A stretch of 64,000 nt of DNA from Micromonospora sp. WMMD882 (GTDB taxonomy: Bacteria > Actinomycetota > Actinomycetes > Mycobacteriales > Micromonosporaceae). Made by a program: the position numbers and the translations under genes. This document shows, one piece after another, positions 27,283 through 34,876 of the stretch (the first letter of the stretch is position 1; the number at the start of each line of letters is the position of its first letter). The notes beneath the pieces were generated by a model. It was not told the origin of the DNA, ran no database searches, and was given only the letters and a program-made list of their open reading frames with translations. The DNA lies in assembly GCF_027497255.1 (NCBI RefSeq), contig NZ_CP114903.1, positions 3,906,001 to 3,970,000 of the forward strand. The letters run 5' to 3'.

Positions 27283-28261
27283 GCGTCGTCACCCGGCTGG
27301 CCTGGACGCGGAACCCGCAGGCGCGCAGGAAGTCGACCGCGCCGAACTCGGCGACCGCGTACGCGTCGGTGACACCGGCCCGGTCCATCTCGTCGGCGAG
27401 CAGCGTCACCAGCCGACGCCCCACCCCGGCGTGCCGCAGGTCGGGGCGGACCAGCACCCCGTCCAACACGATCTCGTGCTCGCCGCCGGCACCCCAGCCG
27501 AGCAGCAGGTCCACACTGCGCTCGTGCGCCCGCAGCTCACCGACCAGCCCACCGTCGGGCAGCTCCGCGACGAACCGCCACGAGGTCGGCGGCAGGCCCG
27601 CGGTGTCGCGGCGGTAACGCAGCGTCGCACAGACCCCGTCCACCCACCGACGCCGGTCGCGCCGACTCCGGTCCAGCTCGTACGTGGCCGGCGGCACCGA
27701 CAACGGCCACCGCTGCGGGGGCAGGTCGTACCAGTACGCCCACCACGCCCCCGGCCAGTCCTTCGGGGTACGGACCGTACGGACGTCGAGGTGCGCCGGG
27801 TAGCGGCGGCCTCCCCGGTCGAACAGTCCCTCCTGCGGAACCGCCACCACGGACGCCACCCGCCGGCGCCCGGTGCCGGTGCCGCCGTCGCCGTCGCCGT
27901 CGGGCAGGCCGACCGCCACCTCACCGCCCGCGGCCCGGACCAACCGCTCCACGGTACGAAAAGCCGGATCGGTGACGCCGGACTCGATCCGCGCCACGGT
28001 GCTCTTCGGCACCCCGCACCGGGCGGCCAGCTCGCGCTGGCTCAGATCGGCCTGCCGCCGCAGCGCCCGCAGCACCGGCCCCAGGTCGACGGGGTCACCC
28101 GAACCAGCGCCCGTCGCCGTGGCGCTGCTCCCCACGGCACTGGTCGCCGGCCTGCTCGCCGCCGCCGTGCCAGCCACCGCCGCCGTGCCGGCCGCCGCGC
28201 TGACGGTTGGCGTGCGGGTGGCTGTCGTGCTGGCCGATCCTGTGCCTGCCGCCTGACTCAT
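27224..28261 (-). CDS. XRE helix-turn-helix / GNAT acetyltransferase fusion
   Basis: 345 residues from ATG 28261. The first ~60 are low-complexity Ala/Thr/Gly. Then an XRE domain (LGPVLRALRRQADLSQRELAARCGVPKSTVARIESG, ~60-100), a linker and an uncharacterised middle with TPKDWPGAWWAYWYDLPPQ, and a C-terminal GNAT domain (~240-330) whose acetyl-CoA loop reads RPDLRHAGVGRRLV. DNA-binding plus acetyltransferase suggests a regulator acting on a small molecule or protein, such as a toxin-like acetylase; that is inference. Confidence 0.82.
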   Translation of the reverse strand: MSQAAGTGSASTTATRTPTVSAAAGTAAVAGTAAASRPATSAVGSSATATGAGSGDPVDLGPVLRALRRQADLSQRELAARCGVPKSTVARIESGVTDPAFRTVERLVRAAGGEVAVGLPDGDGDGGTGTGRRRVASVVAVPQEGLFDRGGRRYPAHLDVRTVRTPKDWPGAWWAYWYDLPPQRWPLSVPPATYELDRSRRDRRRWVDGVCATLRYRRDTAGLPPTSWRFVAELPDGGLVGELRAHERSVDLLLGWGAGGEHEIVLDGVLVRPDLRHAGVGRRLVTLLADEMDRAGVTDAYAVAEFGAVDFLRACGFRVQASRVTTLTLQRPAPGPGLSLPWRGR

Positions 28262-28310
28262 GCCCCCGATGGTCGGCGGCCTCTGGTCGTTTCTCAACAG
28301 CCCACCGCCA

Positions 28311-28334
28311 GCCTGTGGAAAAGCCTGTGGAAAA
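28311..28334. repeat. Tandem 12-base repeat with DnaA-box-like sequence
   Basis: GCCTGTGGAAAA occurs twice in direct succession, 50 bases upstream of the XRE-GNAT start. Each copy read on the minus strand contains TTTTCCACA, one mismatch from the actinobacterial DnaA box TTGTCCACA. Could equally be a promoter element. Confidence 0.6.
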
Positions 28335-28370
28335 CCAGCTCCGAGCGAGCTCACCCAGACCACCGGCGAG

Positions 28371-28591
28371 CCTTTGGAGCTGCCCCGTCTGCGCGCCCAC
28401 CGACCGACCCACCGACGGACCGACTCCCCACCTGCCCACCACCGACCCCACCGACCCACCGACACCCCGCCTGCCCACCACCGACCGGCCCCCACGCTGT
28501 CGAGTCACCGACGGGCTCTCCTGTCCGTCATCGACCGACTGCCTGCCACCGCCCCCAAGGCGGTGCCCCAGATCTGGGGCAGCTCCAAAGG
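28371..28591. repeat. Dispersed palindromic element, inverted pair (locus 2)
   Basis: Perfect 16-base arms CCTTTGGAGCTGCCCC (28371-28386) and GGGGCAGCTCCAAAGG (28576-28591) enclose ~190 bases. The right arm is part of a 16-base palindrome GCCCCAGATCTGGGGC (28565-28580). The interior is low-complexity (CCGACCGACCCACC-type units) and non-coding. The left junction shares GTCTGCGCG with locus 1. The element lies between divergent genes (28262-28819), so it is not simply a terminator; with the neighbouring repeats it accounts for most of this 560-base gap. Confidence 0.85.
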
Positions 28592-28735
28592 GAACAGACA
28601 GCCTTACCTTCCTCCGCCGCAGAACCACCAACTGTGCTGGCGGGCGCGCGATCCTGCCGCAGACCGTCCATGTGTCGGCAGACCCCCACCTGGCCGATCA
28701 TGAGCCCCGGCCGTGAGACCGACGGCGATGGCCGG

Positions 28736-28779
28736 GGGACACCGACGGGGTCGGTCCGGGACACCGACGGGGTCGGTCC
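28736..28779. repeat. 22-base tandem repeat upstream of mqnD
   Basis: Two perfect copies of a 22-base unit beginning GGGACACCGACGGGGTCGG. Each contains the dyad ACCGAC-GGG-GTCGGT. The array ends 40 bases before the GTG of mqnD, in promoter/leader position, and may be an operator pair. Confidence 0.7.
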
Positions 28780-28819
28780 GGGAGGCCGGCGGGGCCAGGT
28801 CGGGGGTTACCGTGGGGGC

Positions 28820-29710
28820 GTGGCGCTCTCCCTGGCGATCTCCCCCTGCCCGAACGACACCTTCGTCTTCCACGCGCTGGCGCACGGACTGGTGCCCGAC
28901 GCGCCGCCGGTCGAGATCACGTACGCCGACGTGGACGTCACCAACAGCGCCGCCGAGCGGGGGGCGTTCGACCTGGTCAAGGTGAGTTACGGGGCGCTGC
29001 CCTGGCTGCTGGACGGCTACCACCTGCTGCCCTGCGGCGGCGCGTTGGGCCGGGGTTGCGGCCCGCTCCTGCTCACCCGCCCCGAGCACGCCGAACGCCG
29101 GAGCGCCGAGCCTGCCGAACGCCGGAACGTCGAACGCCGGGGCGCCGACCTGACCGGCGCGACGGTCGCCGTCCCCGGTGACCGCACCACCGCGTACCTG
29201 CTGTTCCGGCTCTGGTCGGCCGACCGGCCGCCGGCCCGGATCGAGGTGGTCCCGTTCCACGAGATCATGCCCGGGGTGGCCGCCGGCCGGTACGACGCGG
29301 GCCTGGTGATCCACGAGGCCCGGTTCACGTACCCCCGGCACGGGCTGACCGCCCTGGTCGACCTGGGTGAGTGGTGGGAGGCCGACACCGGCCTGCCGAT
29401 CCCGCTCGGGGCGATCCTCGCCCGTAGAGGCGTGGTCGACCCGGAGGCCGCCGCCGGGTGGATCCGCGCCTCCGTGCGGCAGGCGTGGGCCGACCCGACG
29501 GCGAGCCGGGAGTACGTGCTGGCCCACGCCCAGGAGATGGAGCCCGACGTGGTGGACCGGCACATCGGCCTCTACGTCAACGAGTTCACCGCCGACCTGG
29601 GTCGGGACGGTCTCGCCGCCGTCGAGGCGCTGCTGCGCCGGGCCGCCGACGCCGGGCTGGCGCCCCCGACCGCCGGGCTGACGCCCCCGACCGCCGGGCT
29701 GGCGCCCTGA
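28820..29710 (+). CDS. mqnD: 1,4-dihydroxy-6-naphthoate synthase
   Basis: 296 residues. It forms 1,4-dihydroxy-6-naphthoate from cyclic dehypoxanthinyl futalosine. The signature SPCPNDTFVFHA is near residue 8, and the periplasmic-binding-like fold continues with VKVSYGALPW, PGDRTTAYLLFRL and LPIPLGAILARRG. Between ~87 and 112 there is an Ala/Glu/Arg insertion made of short repeats (AERRSAEPAERRNVERR), and the C-terminus carries a PPTAGL repeat; neither looks catalytic. GTG start at 28820, downstream of the 22-base repeats. Confidence 0.92.
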   Translation: MALSLAISPCPNDTFVFHALAHGLVPDAPPVEITYADVDVTNSAAERGAFDLVKVSYGALPWLLDGYHLLPCGGALGRGCGPLLLTRPEHAERRSAEPAERRNVERRGADLTGATVAVPGDRTTAYLLFRLWSADRPPARIEVVPFHEIMPGVAAGRYDAGLVIHEARFTYPRHGLTALVDLGEWWEADTGLPIPLGAILARRGVVDPEAAAGWIRASVRQAWADPTASREYVLAHAQEMEPDVVDRHIGLYVNEFTADLGRDGLAAVEALLRRAADAGLAPPTAGLTPPTAGLAP

Positions 29711-29724
29711 ACCGCGCTGCCGCC

Positions 29725-30111
29725 TCAGACCTCCAGCTCGCGGGCCACCGCGTGGACGAGTTGAGCGATCTTCTGCGCGGCCTTGCGGTCCGGGAAGCGA
29801 CCCCGCCGCAGGTCCGGCTGGACCTTCGCCTCCAGCACCTTGATCATGTCCTCGACCAGGCCGTGCAGCTCCTCGGCCGGGCGGCGGCGCAGCTCGGCGA
29901 CGGACGGCGGGGCGTCCAGCAGCTTCACGCCCATCGCCTGCGCGCCCCGGCGGCTGTCCACCACGCTGAAGTCGACGCGCTGACCGCCCTTCAGATCGGT
30001 GACCCCTGTCGGCAGCGCGCCCTTGGGCAGGAACACGTCGCCACCCTCGTCACTGGTGACGAACCCGTATCCCTTGGCCGCGTCATACCACTTCACTCGA
30101 CCCGTCGGCAC
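29725..30111 (-). CDS. Cold-shock domain protein with C-terminal extension
   Basis: 128 residues. The first ~65 form a cold-shock domain with RNP1-like KGYGFVTSDEGGDVFLP (canonical KGFGFI), so single-stranded RNA/DNA binding is expected. The remaining ~60 residues, AEELHGLVEDMIKVLEAKVQP..., form an alpha-helical tail found in actinobacterial relatives of unknown role. GTG start at 30111. It converges on mqnD with a 14-base gap. Confidence 0.88.
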   Translation of the reverse strand: MPTGRVKWYDAAKGYGFVTSDEGGDVFLPKGALPTGVTDLKGGQRVDFSVVDSRRGAQAMGVKLLDAPPSVAELRRRPAEELHGLVEDMIKVLEAKVQPDLRRGRFPDRKAAQKIAQLVHAVARELEV

Positions 30112-30147
30112 CTGAGAACCCCTGCTTCGTTGAGACGTCTACTCCCA

Positions 30148-30777
30148 TCAGGCTAGCCGGATCCACCGTCCGATCGCCGCCGGGAATCCAGTGAGATCAT
30201 CGAGCACGAGCTCCGCCCCGGCGGCACGCAGATCGTCGGCCGGGCAGGGGCCGGTCGCCACCGCTATCCCCGGGACCCCGGCGGTGCGGGCGGCCGTCAT
30301 GTCCGCGGTGTGGTCGCCCACGTAGTGGGTCGCGCCGTGCTCCTTCAACGCGACCGCCTTCTCCTCGGCGAACAGGTCGCCGGCCACCTCGTCGGCGGTC
30401 AGCCCCAGGTGGTCCAGGTGCAGCCTGGCCAGCCGGCCGTGCTTCGCGGTGACCACCAGCACCCGCCCGCCGTGGGCGCGGACCGCGTCGAGGGCCTCCC
30501 GCGCGCCGGGCATCGGCAGGGTTGGCGTGATCGCGTACGTCGGGTAGAGCCGCCGGTACGCCGTCACCGCCGCGTCCATCCGCTCCGGCGGGAACCAGTG
30601 GGCCAGCTCGGTACGCAGCGGCGGGCCGAGCCGGGACACGGCCAGCTCCGCGTCGACGTGCACGCCGGTCTCGGCGGTGAGGGCACGGAAGGTGGCGGCG
30701 ATCCCGGGGCGGGAGTCGACGAGTGTCATGTCGAGGTCGAAGCCGACGGTCAGCGGCGCGGGGGTCGGTGAGGGCAT
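30148..30777 (-). CDS. HAD family hydrolase, phosphoglycolate phosphatase-like
   Basis: 209 residues. HAD motif I reads FDLDMTLVDS (nucleophile Asp near 14), motif II Thr in VLVVTAK, motif III Lys in the EEKAVALKEHG region, and motif IV Asp in YVGDHTADMTAA. The helical cap lies between residues ~20 and 90. Substrate unknown; Gph-like enzymes are the nearest group. ATG at 30777, divergent from the helicase-C gene with 84 bases between. Confidence 0.88.
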   Translation of the reverse strand: MPSPTPAPLTVGFDLDMTLVDSRPGIAATFRALTAETGVHVDAELAVSRLGPPLRTELAHWFPPERMDAAVTAYRRLYPTYAITPTLPMPGAREALDAVRAHGGRVLVVTAKHGRLARLHLDHLGLTADEVAGDLFAEEKAVALKEHGATHYVGDHTADMTAARTAGVPGIAVATGPCPADDLRAAGAELVLDDLTGFPAAIGRWIRLA

Positions 30778-30861
30778 GGGAAAAACGTAGCGCCGCCGGG
30801 TGGACGCACCCGAACGTCCGAGGGGCGCGACGGGCCACCGGCCGGCTAGCGTGGAACGACG

Positions 30862-33330
30862 ATGACCATCTCACTCGCGGACCACCTGCGCGCCCTCGAC
30901 GACGACACGCTCGCCGCGCTGCTCGCCCGGCGGCCGGACCTCGTCGTGCCGGTGCCGGCCGACCTCTCCGCGCTCGCCGTCCGGGCCCAGTCGCGGGTCT
31001 CGGTGGCGCGCGCGCTGGACGGGCTGGACCAGTTCACCCTCCTGATCCTCGACGCCGCCCGGTTGACCCGCTCCCCCGACGACGGCGGGACGTCGACGGA
31101 GGCGGTGCTGGCCATGGCCACCGCCGGGCCGCGTCCACCGGCCCCGACCGCCGTCCGCTCCGCCCTGTCCCGGCTGCGCGAGCTGTTCCTGCTGTACGGG
31201 CCGGAGCACGACCTGCGGGTGGTGTCGAGCGTGGACGAGGTGTCCGCGTACCCGGCGGGGCTGGGCCGACCGGCCGCGGAGCTGGACCCGGCCACGGCCT
31301 CGCTCTGCGCGGACCCGGCGAAGCTGCGGCGGACCCTGCTGGCCGCGCCGCCCTCGGCCCGGGCGATCCTGGACCGGCTCGCCGCCGGCCCGCCGATCGG
31401 CACGGTGCCGCCGGGGGCGCTGCGGGCGCCCGCCGCCGGGGTGGACGACGTGGTGCCCGCCGACCCGACCAACGGTGGTCCGCCGACCGGTTCGCCGGTG
31501 CGCTGGCTGGTCGACCACCGGCTGCTCGTCCCGGTTTCCGGGGCGGAGTCCGGCGGGGCCGGAACGGTGGAGCTGCCCCGCGAGGTGGGGCTGCTGCTGC
31601 GCCGGGAGACCGGCCCGCTCGGCCCGCTGCGCGCCGAGCCGCCCGCGGTGGCCGCCGCGCCGCGCGAGCCGAAACTCGCCGACAGCGCCGGCGCCGGCCA
31701 GACCATGGAGACGGTACGGCAGGTCGAGGCGCTGCTGGAGGCGTTGACCGCCGAGCCGGCCCCGGTGCTGCGCAACGGCGGGATCGGGGTACGCGAGCTG
31801 CGTCGGCTGGCCCGGGGCGTCGGGCTGGACGAGCCGGCCACCGCCCTGCTGCTGGAGATCGCGTACGCGGCGGGGCTGCTCGGCGAGCTGGACCTGCCCG
31901 GCTCGGCCACCACCCGGTACGGGGCCGACCAGCAGATCCTGCCCACCGGCGGGTACGAGGTGTGGCGGGCGCTGTCGCTGGCCCGCCGCTGGGAGCAGGT
32001 GGCCCGGGCCTGGCTGACCATGACGCGGCAGGCCGGCCTGGTCGGGCAGCGCGACGACCGGGACCGCCCGATCAGCGTCTTCTCCGCCGAGGCGGAACGG
32101 GCCGGCGCGCCGGCCGCCCGACGGGCGGTGCTGACCGTGCTGGCCGACCTGCCGCCGGGCGCCGCGCCCACCCCGGAGGAGGTGCTGGGCCTGCTGGACT
32201 GGCGTACGCCGCGACGCAGCCGGGGGCGGGAGGCGGCGCACCGGGAGGTGCTGGCCGAGGCGGCCACGCTGGGCGTGACGGGGCTGGGGGCGATCACCTC
32301 GTACGGGCGGCTGCTGCTCGCCGACACCGAGGCGGGCCCCGTCGACGACCCGCTGGGCGTGCGGACCGACCCGGACGAGCAGTCCACGGCGGGACGGGCG
32401 TTGGACGCGCTGCTGCCCGAGCCGGTGGACCATTTCCTGGTGCAGGCGGACCTGACCGTGGTGGTGCCGGGTCCACCGGAGCCGACGCTCGCCGCCGAGC
32501 TGGAGGTGGTGGCCGAGCCCGAGTCGGCCGGTGGGGCCAGTGTGCACCGGGTCACCCCGGACAGCGTCCGGCGGGCGCTGGACTCCGGGTGGTCCGCCGA
32601 CGACCTGCACGACCTGTTCCGCCGCCGGTCCCGGACCCCGGTGCCGCAGGGTCTGTCGTATCTGGTGGACGACATGGTCCGCCGGCACGGCGGGTTGCGG
32701 GCCGGCGCGGCCGGGGCGTACCTGCGCAGCGACGACGAGGCGTTGTTGACGCAGGTGCTCGCCGACCGCCGGTTGGAGTCGCTGTCGTTGCGCCGGCTCG
32801 CGCCGACCGTTGGCGTCTCGCCGTACCAGATGGGCCGGCTGTTGGGGGTGTTGCGTGAGGCCGGGTACGCCCCGGTGCCGGAGGACGCGGCCGGCGCGAT
32901 GGTGCTGGCCCGGCCCAAGGCCCGGCGCGCCCCGGCGCGGGCGGCGGTGGGTGGCCGTCCGGTCGACCCGCTGGCCGGGCCCCGGCTGACCCCGCCCCGG
33001 TTGCTGGGCATCGTAGAGCAGATCCGGCGGGGTGAGGCGGCGGCGCGGGCGGCCCGCCGGGCGCCGACGGTGCTGCGCGGCGGCGTGCCGGAGGGGTCCG
33101 GCCCGGTGGCGGTGCCGGGTCACCGGGACGCGTTGGCCGTGCTGCAGCAGGCGGTACGGGACAAGGCGCTGGTCTGGGTGGGCTACGTCGACGCGCACGG
33201 GGCGACCGCGTCCCGGCTGGTGCGTCCGGTGTCGATCGGGGCGGGCTATCTGCGTGCCGAGGACGAGCGGACGGAGATGCTGCACACCTTCGCCCTGCAC
33301 CGGATCACCGCCGCCGTCCGCGACGGCTGA
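30862..33330 (+). CDS. Helicase-associated C-terminal domain protein (XPB/Ssl2-like, WYL-like tail)
   Basis: 822 residues. No Walker motifs are present, so this is not itself a helicase. It matches the actinobacterial protein annotated with an XPB/Ssl2-like conserved C-terminal domain (Helicase_C_3), best seen at residues ~510-680 (DHFLVQADLTVVVPGP, LRRLAPTVGVSPYQMGRLLGVLREAGYAP). The last ~75 residues, LVWVGYVDAHGATASRLVRP..., look like a WYL-type ligand or nucleic-acid-sensing module. The XPB helicase gene lies 1.5 kb downstream on the same strand, a pairing I recall as conserved; a joint DNA-repair role is inferred. Confidence 0.85.
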   Translation: MTISLADHLRALDDDTLAALLARRPDLVVPVPADLSALAVRAQSRVSVARALDGLDQFTLLILDAARLTRSPDDGGTSTEAVLAMATAGPRPPAPTAVRSALSRLRELFLLYGPEHDLRVVSSVDEVSAYPAGLGRPAAELDPATASLCADPAKLRRTLLAAPPSARAILDRLAAGPPIGTVPPGALRAPAAGVDDVVPADPTNGGPPTGSPVRWLVDHRLLVPVSGAESGGAGTVELPREVGLLLRRETGPLGPLRAEPPAVAAAPREPKLADSAGAGQTMETVRQVEALLEALTAEPAPVLRNGGIGVRELRRLARGVGLDEPATALLLEIAYAAGLLGELDLPGSATTRYGADQQILPTGGYEVWRALSLARRWEQVARAWLTMTRQAGLVGQRDDRDRPISVFSAEAERAGAPAARRAVLTVLADLPPGAAPTPEEVLGLLDWRTPRRSRGREAAHREVLAEAATLGVTGLGAITSYGRLLLADTEAGPVDDPLGVRTDPDEQSTAGRALDALLPEPVDHFLVQADLTVVVPGPPEPTLAAELEVVAEPESAGGASVHRVTPDSVRRALDSGWSADDLHDLFRRRSRTPVPQGLSYLVDDMVRRHGGLRAGAAGAYLRSDDEALLTQVLADRRLESLSLRRLAPTVGVSPYQMGRLLGVLREAGYAPVPEDAAGAMVLARPKARRAPARAAVGGRPVDPLAGPRLTPPRLLGIVEQIRRGEAAARAARRAPTVLRGGVPEGSGPVAVPGHRDALAVLQQAVRDKALVWVGYVDAHGATASRLVRPVSIGAGYLRAEDERTEMLHTFALHRITAAVRDG

Positions 33331-33358
33331 ACCGGCGCCGCCGTCCGGGACGGCTGGG

Positions 33359-33622
33359 TCAGCGGCGGCGGGCGCGGCGGACGGTGCCGACAATCGAGAC
33401 GATCAGCAGCAGGGCGAACGCCGCGCCGGCCGACTCGCCGACCGAGTCGATGAAGCCCTGTCGCAGCACCAGCCAGCCGAACAGGAACCACCCGAGGACG
33501 GCCGCGCCGGCCACCGCGTACGCGACGACGGTCGCGGTGGACACCTCGGGCGCCCCGGGCGGTGTCTGCACGGCGTCGATCAGCTCGTCCTCGGTGATCG
33601 GCACGTCCCGGTCGACCGTCAT
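33359..33622 (-). CDS. Small two-helix membrane protein
   Basis: 87 residues. A ~28-residue acidic N-terminus is followed by two hydrophobic helices (about 29-51 and 62-80) and RRARRR, predicting a cytoplasmic positive tail. No recognised family. It converges on the helicase-C gene with a 28-base gap. The 145 bases between this gene's start and the transpeptidase stop show nothing beyond GC-rich sequence. Confidence 0.65.
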   Translation of the reverse strand: MTVDRDVPITEDELIDAVQTPPGAPEVSTATVVAYAVAGAAVLGWFLFGWLVLRQGFIDSVGESAGAAFALLLIVSIVGTVRRARRR

Positions 33623-33767
33623 CGTCCCTCCCCCGTCGCCGCCCTGACATCCCAGCCTGTCACCTGTGGGGCCGGAGTGACAGGGGCGGCGCGGGGCAAT
33701 CCCGGGCCGGGTGCGGGCGGCGACGCCGGTCAGTCGCCGGGGCGGCGCCGGCGCGGCGCCGGGGCGG

Positions 33768-34721
33768 TCAGGTGCCGGGGCGCTGGCCGAAGACCTTCAC
33801 CCGGTAGCCGACCTTGCCCCAGTCCCAGAAGCGCTTGGCGTCGACGGGGAGCAGGTTGACGCAGCCGTGCGAGCCGATCGACTTGTCGTGCAGGTAGGTG
33901 GTGGTCTGGTGGTAGCCGATCCCGCCGACGAACCGCTGCCAGTACGGCAGCCACACCTCGTACGGGTCGGACCACTCCTTGGTGTTCCGATAGTTGATCT
34001 TGTAGGTGCCGGTCGGGGTGGCGTAGCCCTTCATCCCGGTGCGGGTCACCGTCGGCGCGACGACCACCTTGCCGTCCCGCGTCACCCAGGTGGTCTGCCG
34101 GGTCAGGTCGATGCAGAAGGTCACCCCGGAGCCGGCGGTGGACCCGCAGTCCTTCACGTTCGTGGTGGCCAGCCGCTTCGCCACGTCGTGCGTGGTCGGC
34201 CCGGCCCGGCCCTCGGGCGGGCGGATGTCGTACCGCTGCTGGAACTTCTTGATCGCCGCGCAGTCGGTGGCGGACTGCCGGCCGTCCACCACCACCGTGC
34301 CGAACCCGCCCAGCCGGGCCAGGTACGTCTCGACGGCCTTCTGGTACTCCCCGGTCGGGCAGCCGGCGTACGTCTTCGGCTTGCTAGGGGTCTTTGTCGC
34401 TTTCGGCGTGGTCCGCTTCGCCGCGGCCCGGACCGTCGGTGTCGGTTTCGGTCTGGCGGTGGCGGTCGGCTTCGGCTTGGCGGTGCCTTTCGGCTTGGCG
34501 GTGGCTTTCGGCTTCGCCGGGCTCGTCGTCGCCGTCGGCTGGTCCCGCTGGTCGGCCCCGGCCGAGCCGCCCGCCCCCGATGCCCGCCCCGCCACGCCGG
34601 CCGGGGCCCGGTCGGCGCCGGCCCGGTCGGCCTGCGGGTCCTCGGGCGTGCACGCGCCGACGCCGACCAGCGTGACCACTGCCAGGGCGGCGACCCAGAC
34701 GGTGGACCGAACAGCGTTCAT
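33768..34721 (-). CDS. L,D-transpeptidase lipoprotein (YkuD)
   Basis: 317 residues. A lipoprotein signal ends at VGAC (Cys24). Next is a long Lys/Pro/Ala/Thr spacer (~30-115, KPKATAKPKG-type repeats) suited to spanning the wall, a peptidoglycan-binding-like helical region with AIKKFQQRYDIRP, and the YkuD catalytic domain with GIGYHQTT and SIGSHGCVNL (catalytic Cys ~297). It would form 3-3 cross-links in peptidoglycan. The ATG has GGGAGGACAC upstream; divergent from XPB across 155 bases. Confidence 0.92.
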   Translation of the reverse strand: MNAVRSTVWVAALAVVTLVGVGACTPEDPQADRAGADRAPAGVAGRASGAGGSAGADQRDQPTATTSPAKPKATAKPKGTAKPKPTATARPKPTPTVRAAAKRTTPKATKTPSKPKTYAGCPTGEYQKAVETYLARLGGFGTVVVDGRQSATDCAAIKKFQQRYDIRPPEGRAGPTTHDVAKRLATTNVKDCGSTAGSGVTFCIDLTRQTTWVTRDGKVVVAPTVTRTGMKGYATPTGTYKINYRNTKEWSDPYEVWLPYWQRFVGGIGYHQTTTYLHDKSIGSHGCVNLLPVDAKRFWDWGKVGYRVKVFGQRPGT

Positions 34722-34876
34722 GTGTCCTCCCGAGGGATGGCCGTCCCTTCGCTAGACGTATGCACGTGGCGCGAAGGTTGCACTACTCGGTGAATTTTTC
34801 TGCCAAAGCCGCCCGCGTGCAAGACTGTAGGGTCGCCCGGAGCGACAGACCCGCTGGTGAGAGGGAGGAAATCCGC

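Noticed and set aside
28395..28560. CRISPR-like run of similar short units
   Set aside because: The CCGACCGACCCACC-type units are irregular low-complexity sequence with no constant repeat or spacer lengths and no cas genes.
31569..31582. Extra copy of the GGAGCTGCCCCG repeat arm inside the helicase-C gene
   Set aside because: Only the short core matches and it encodes in-frame residues; no arm partner or flanking similarity.
30871..33393. 840-codon minus-strand frame opposite the helicase-C gene
   Set aside because: Shadow frame; the plus-strand protein has conserved domain features and typical codon use.
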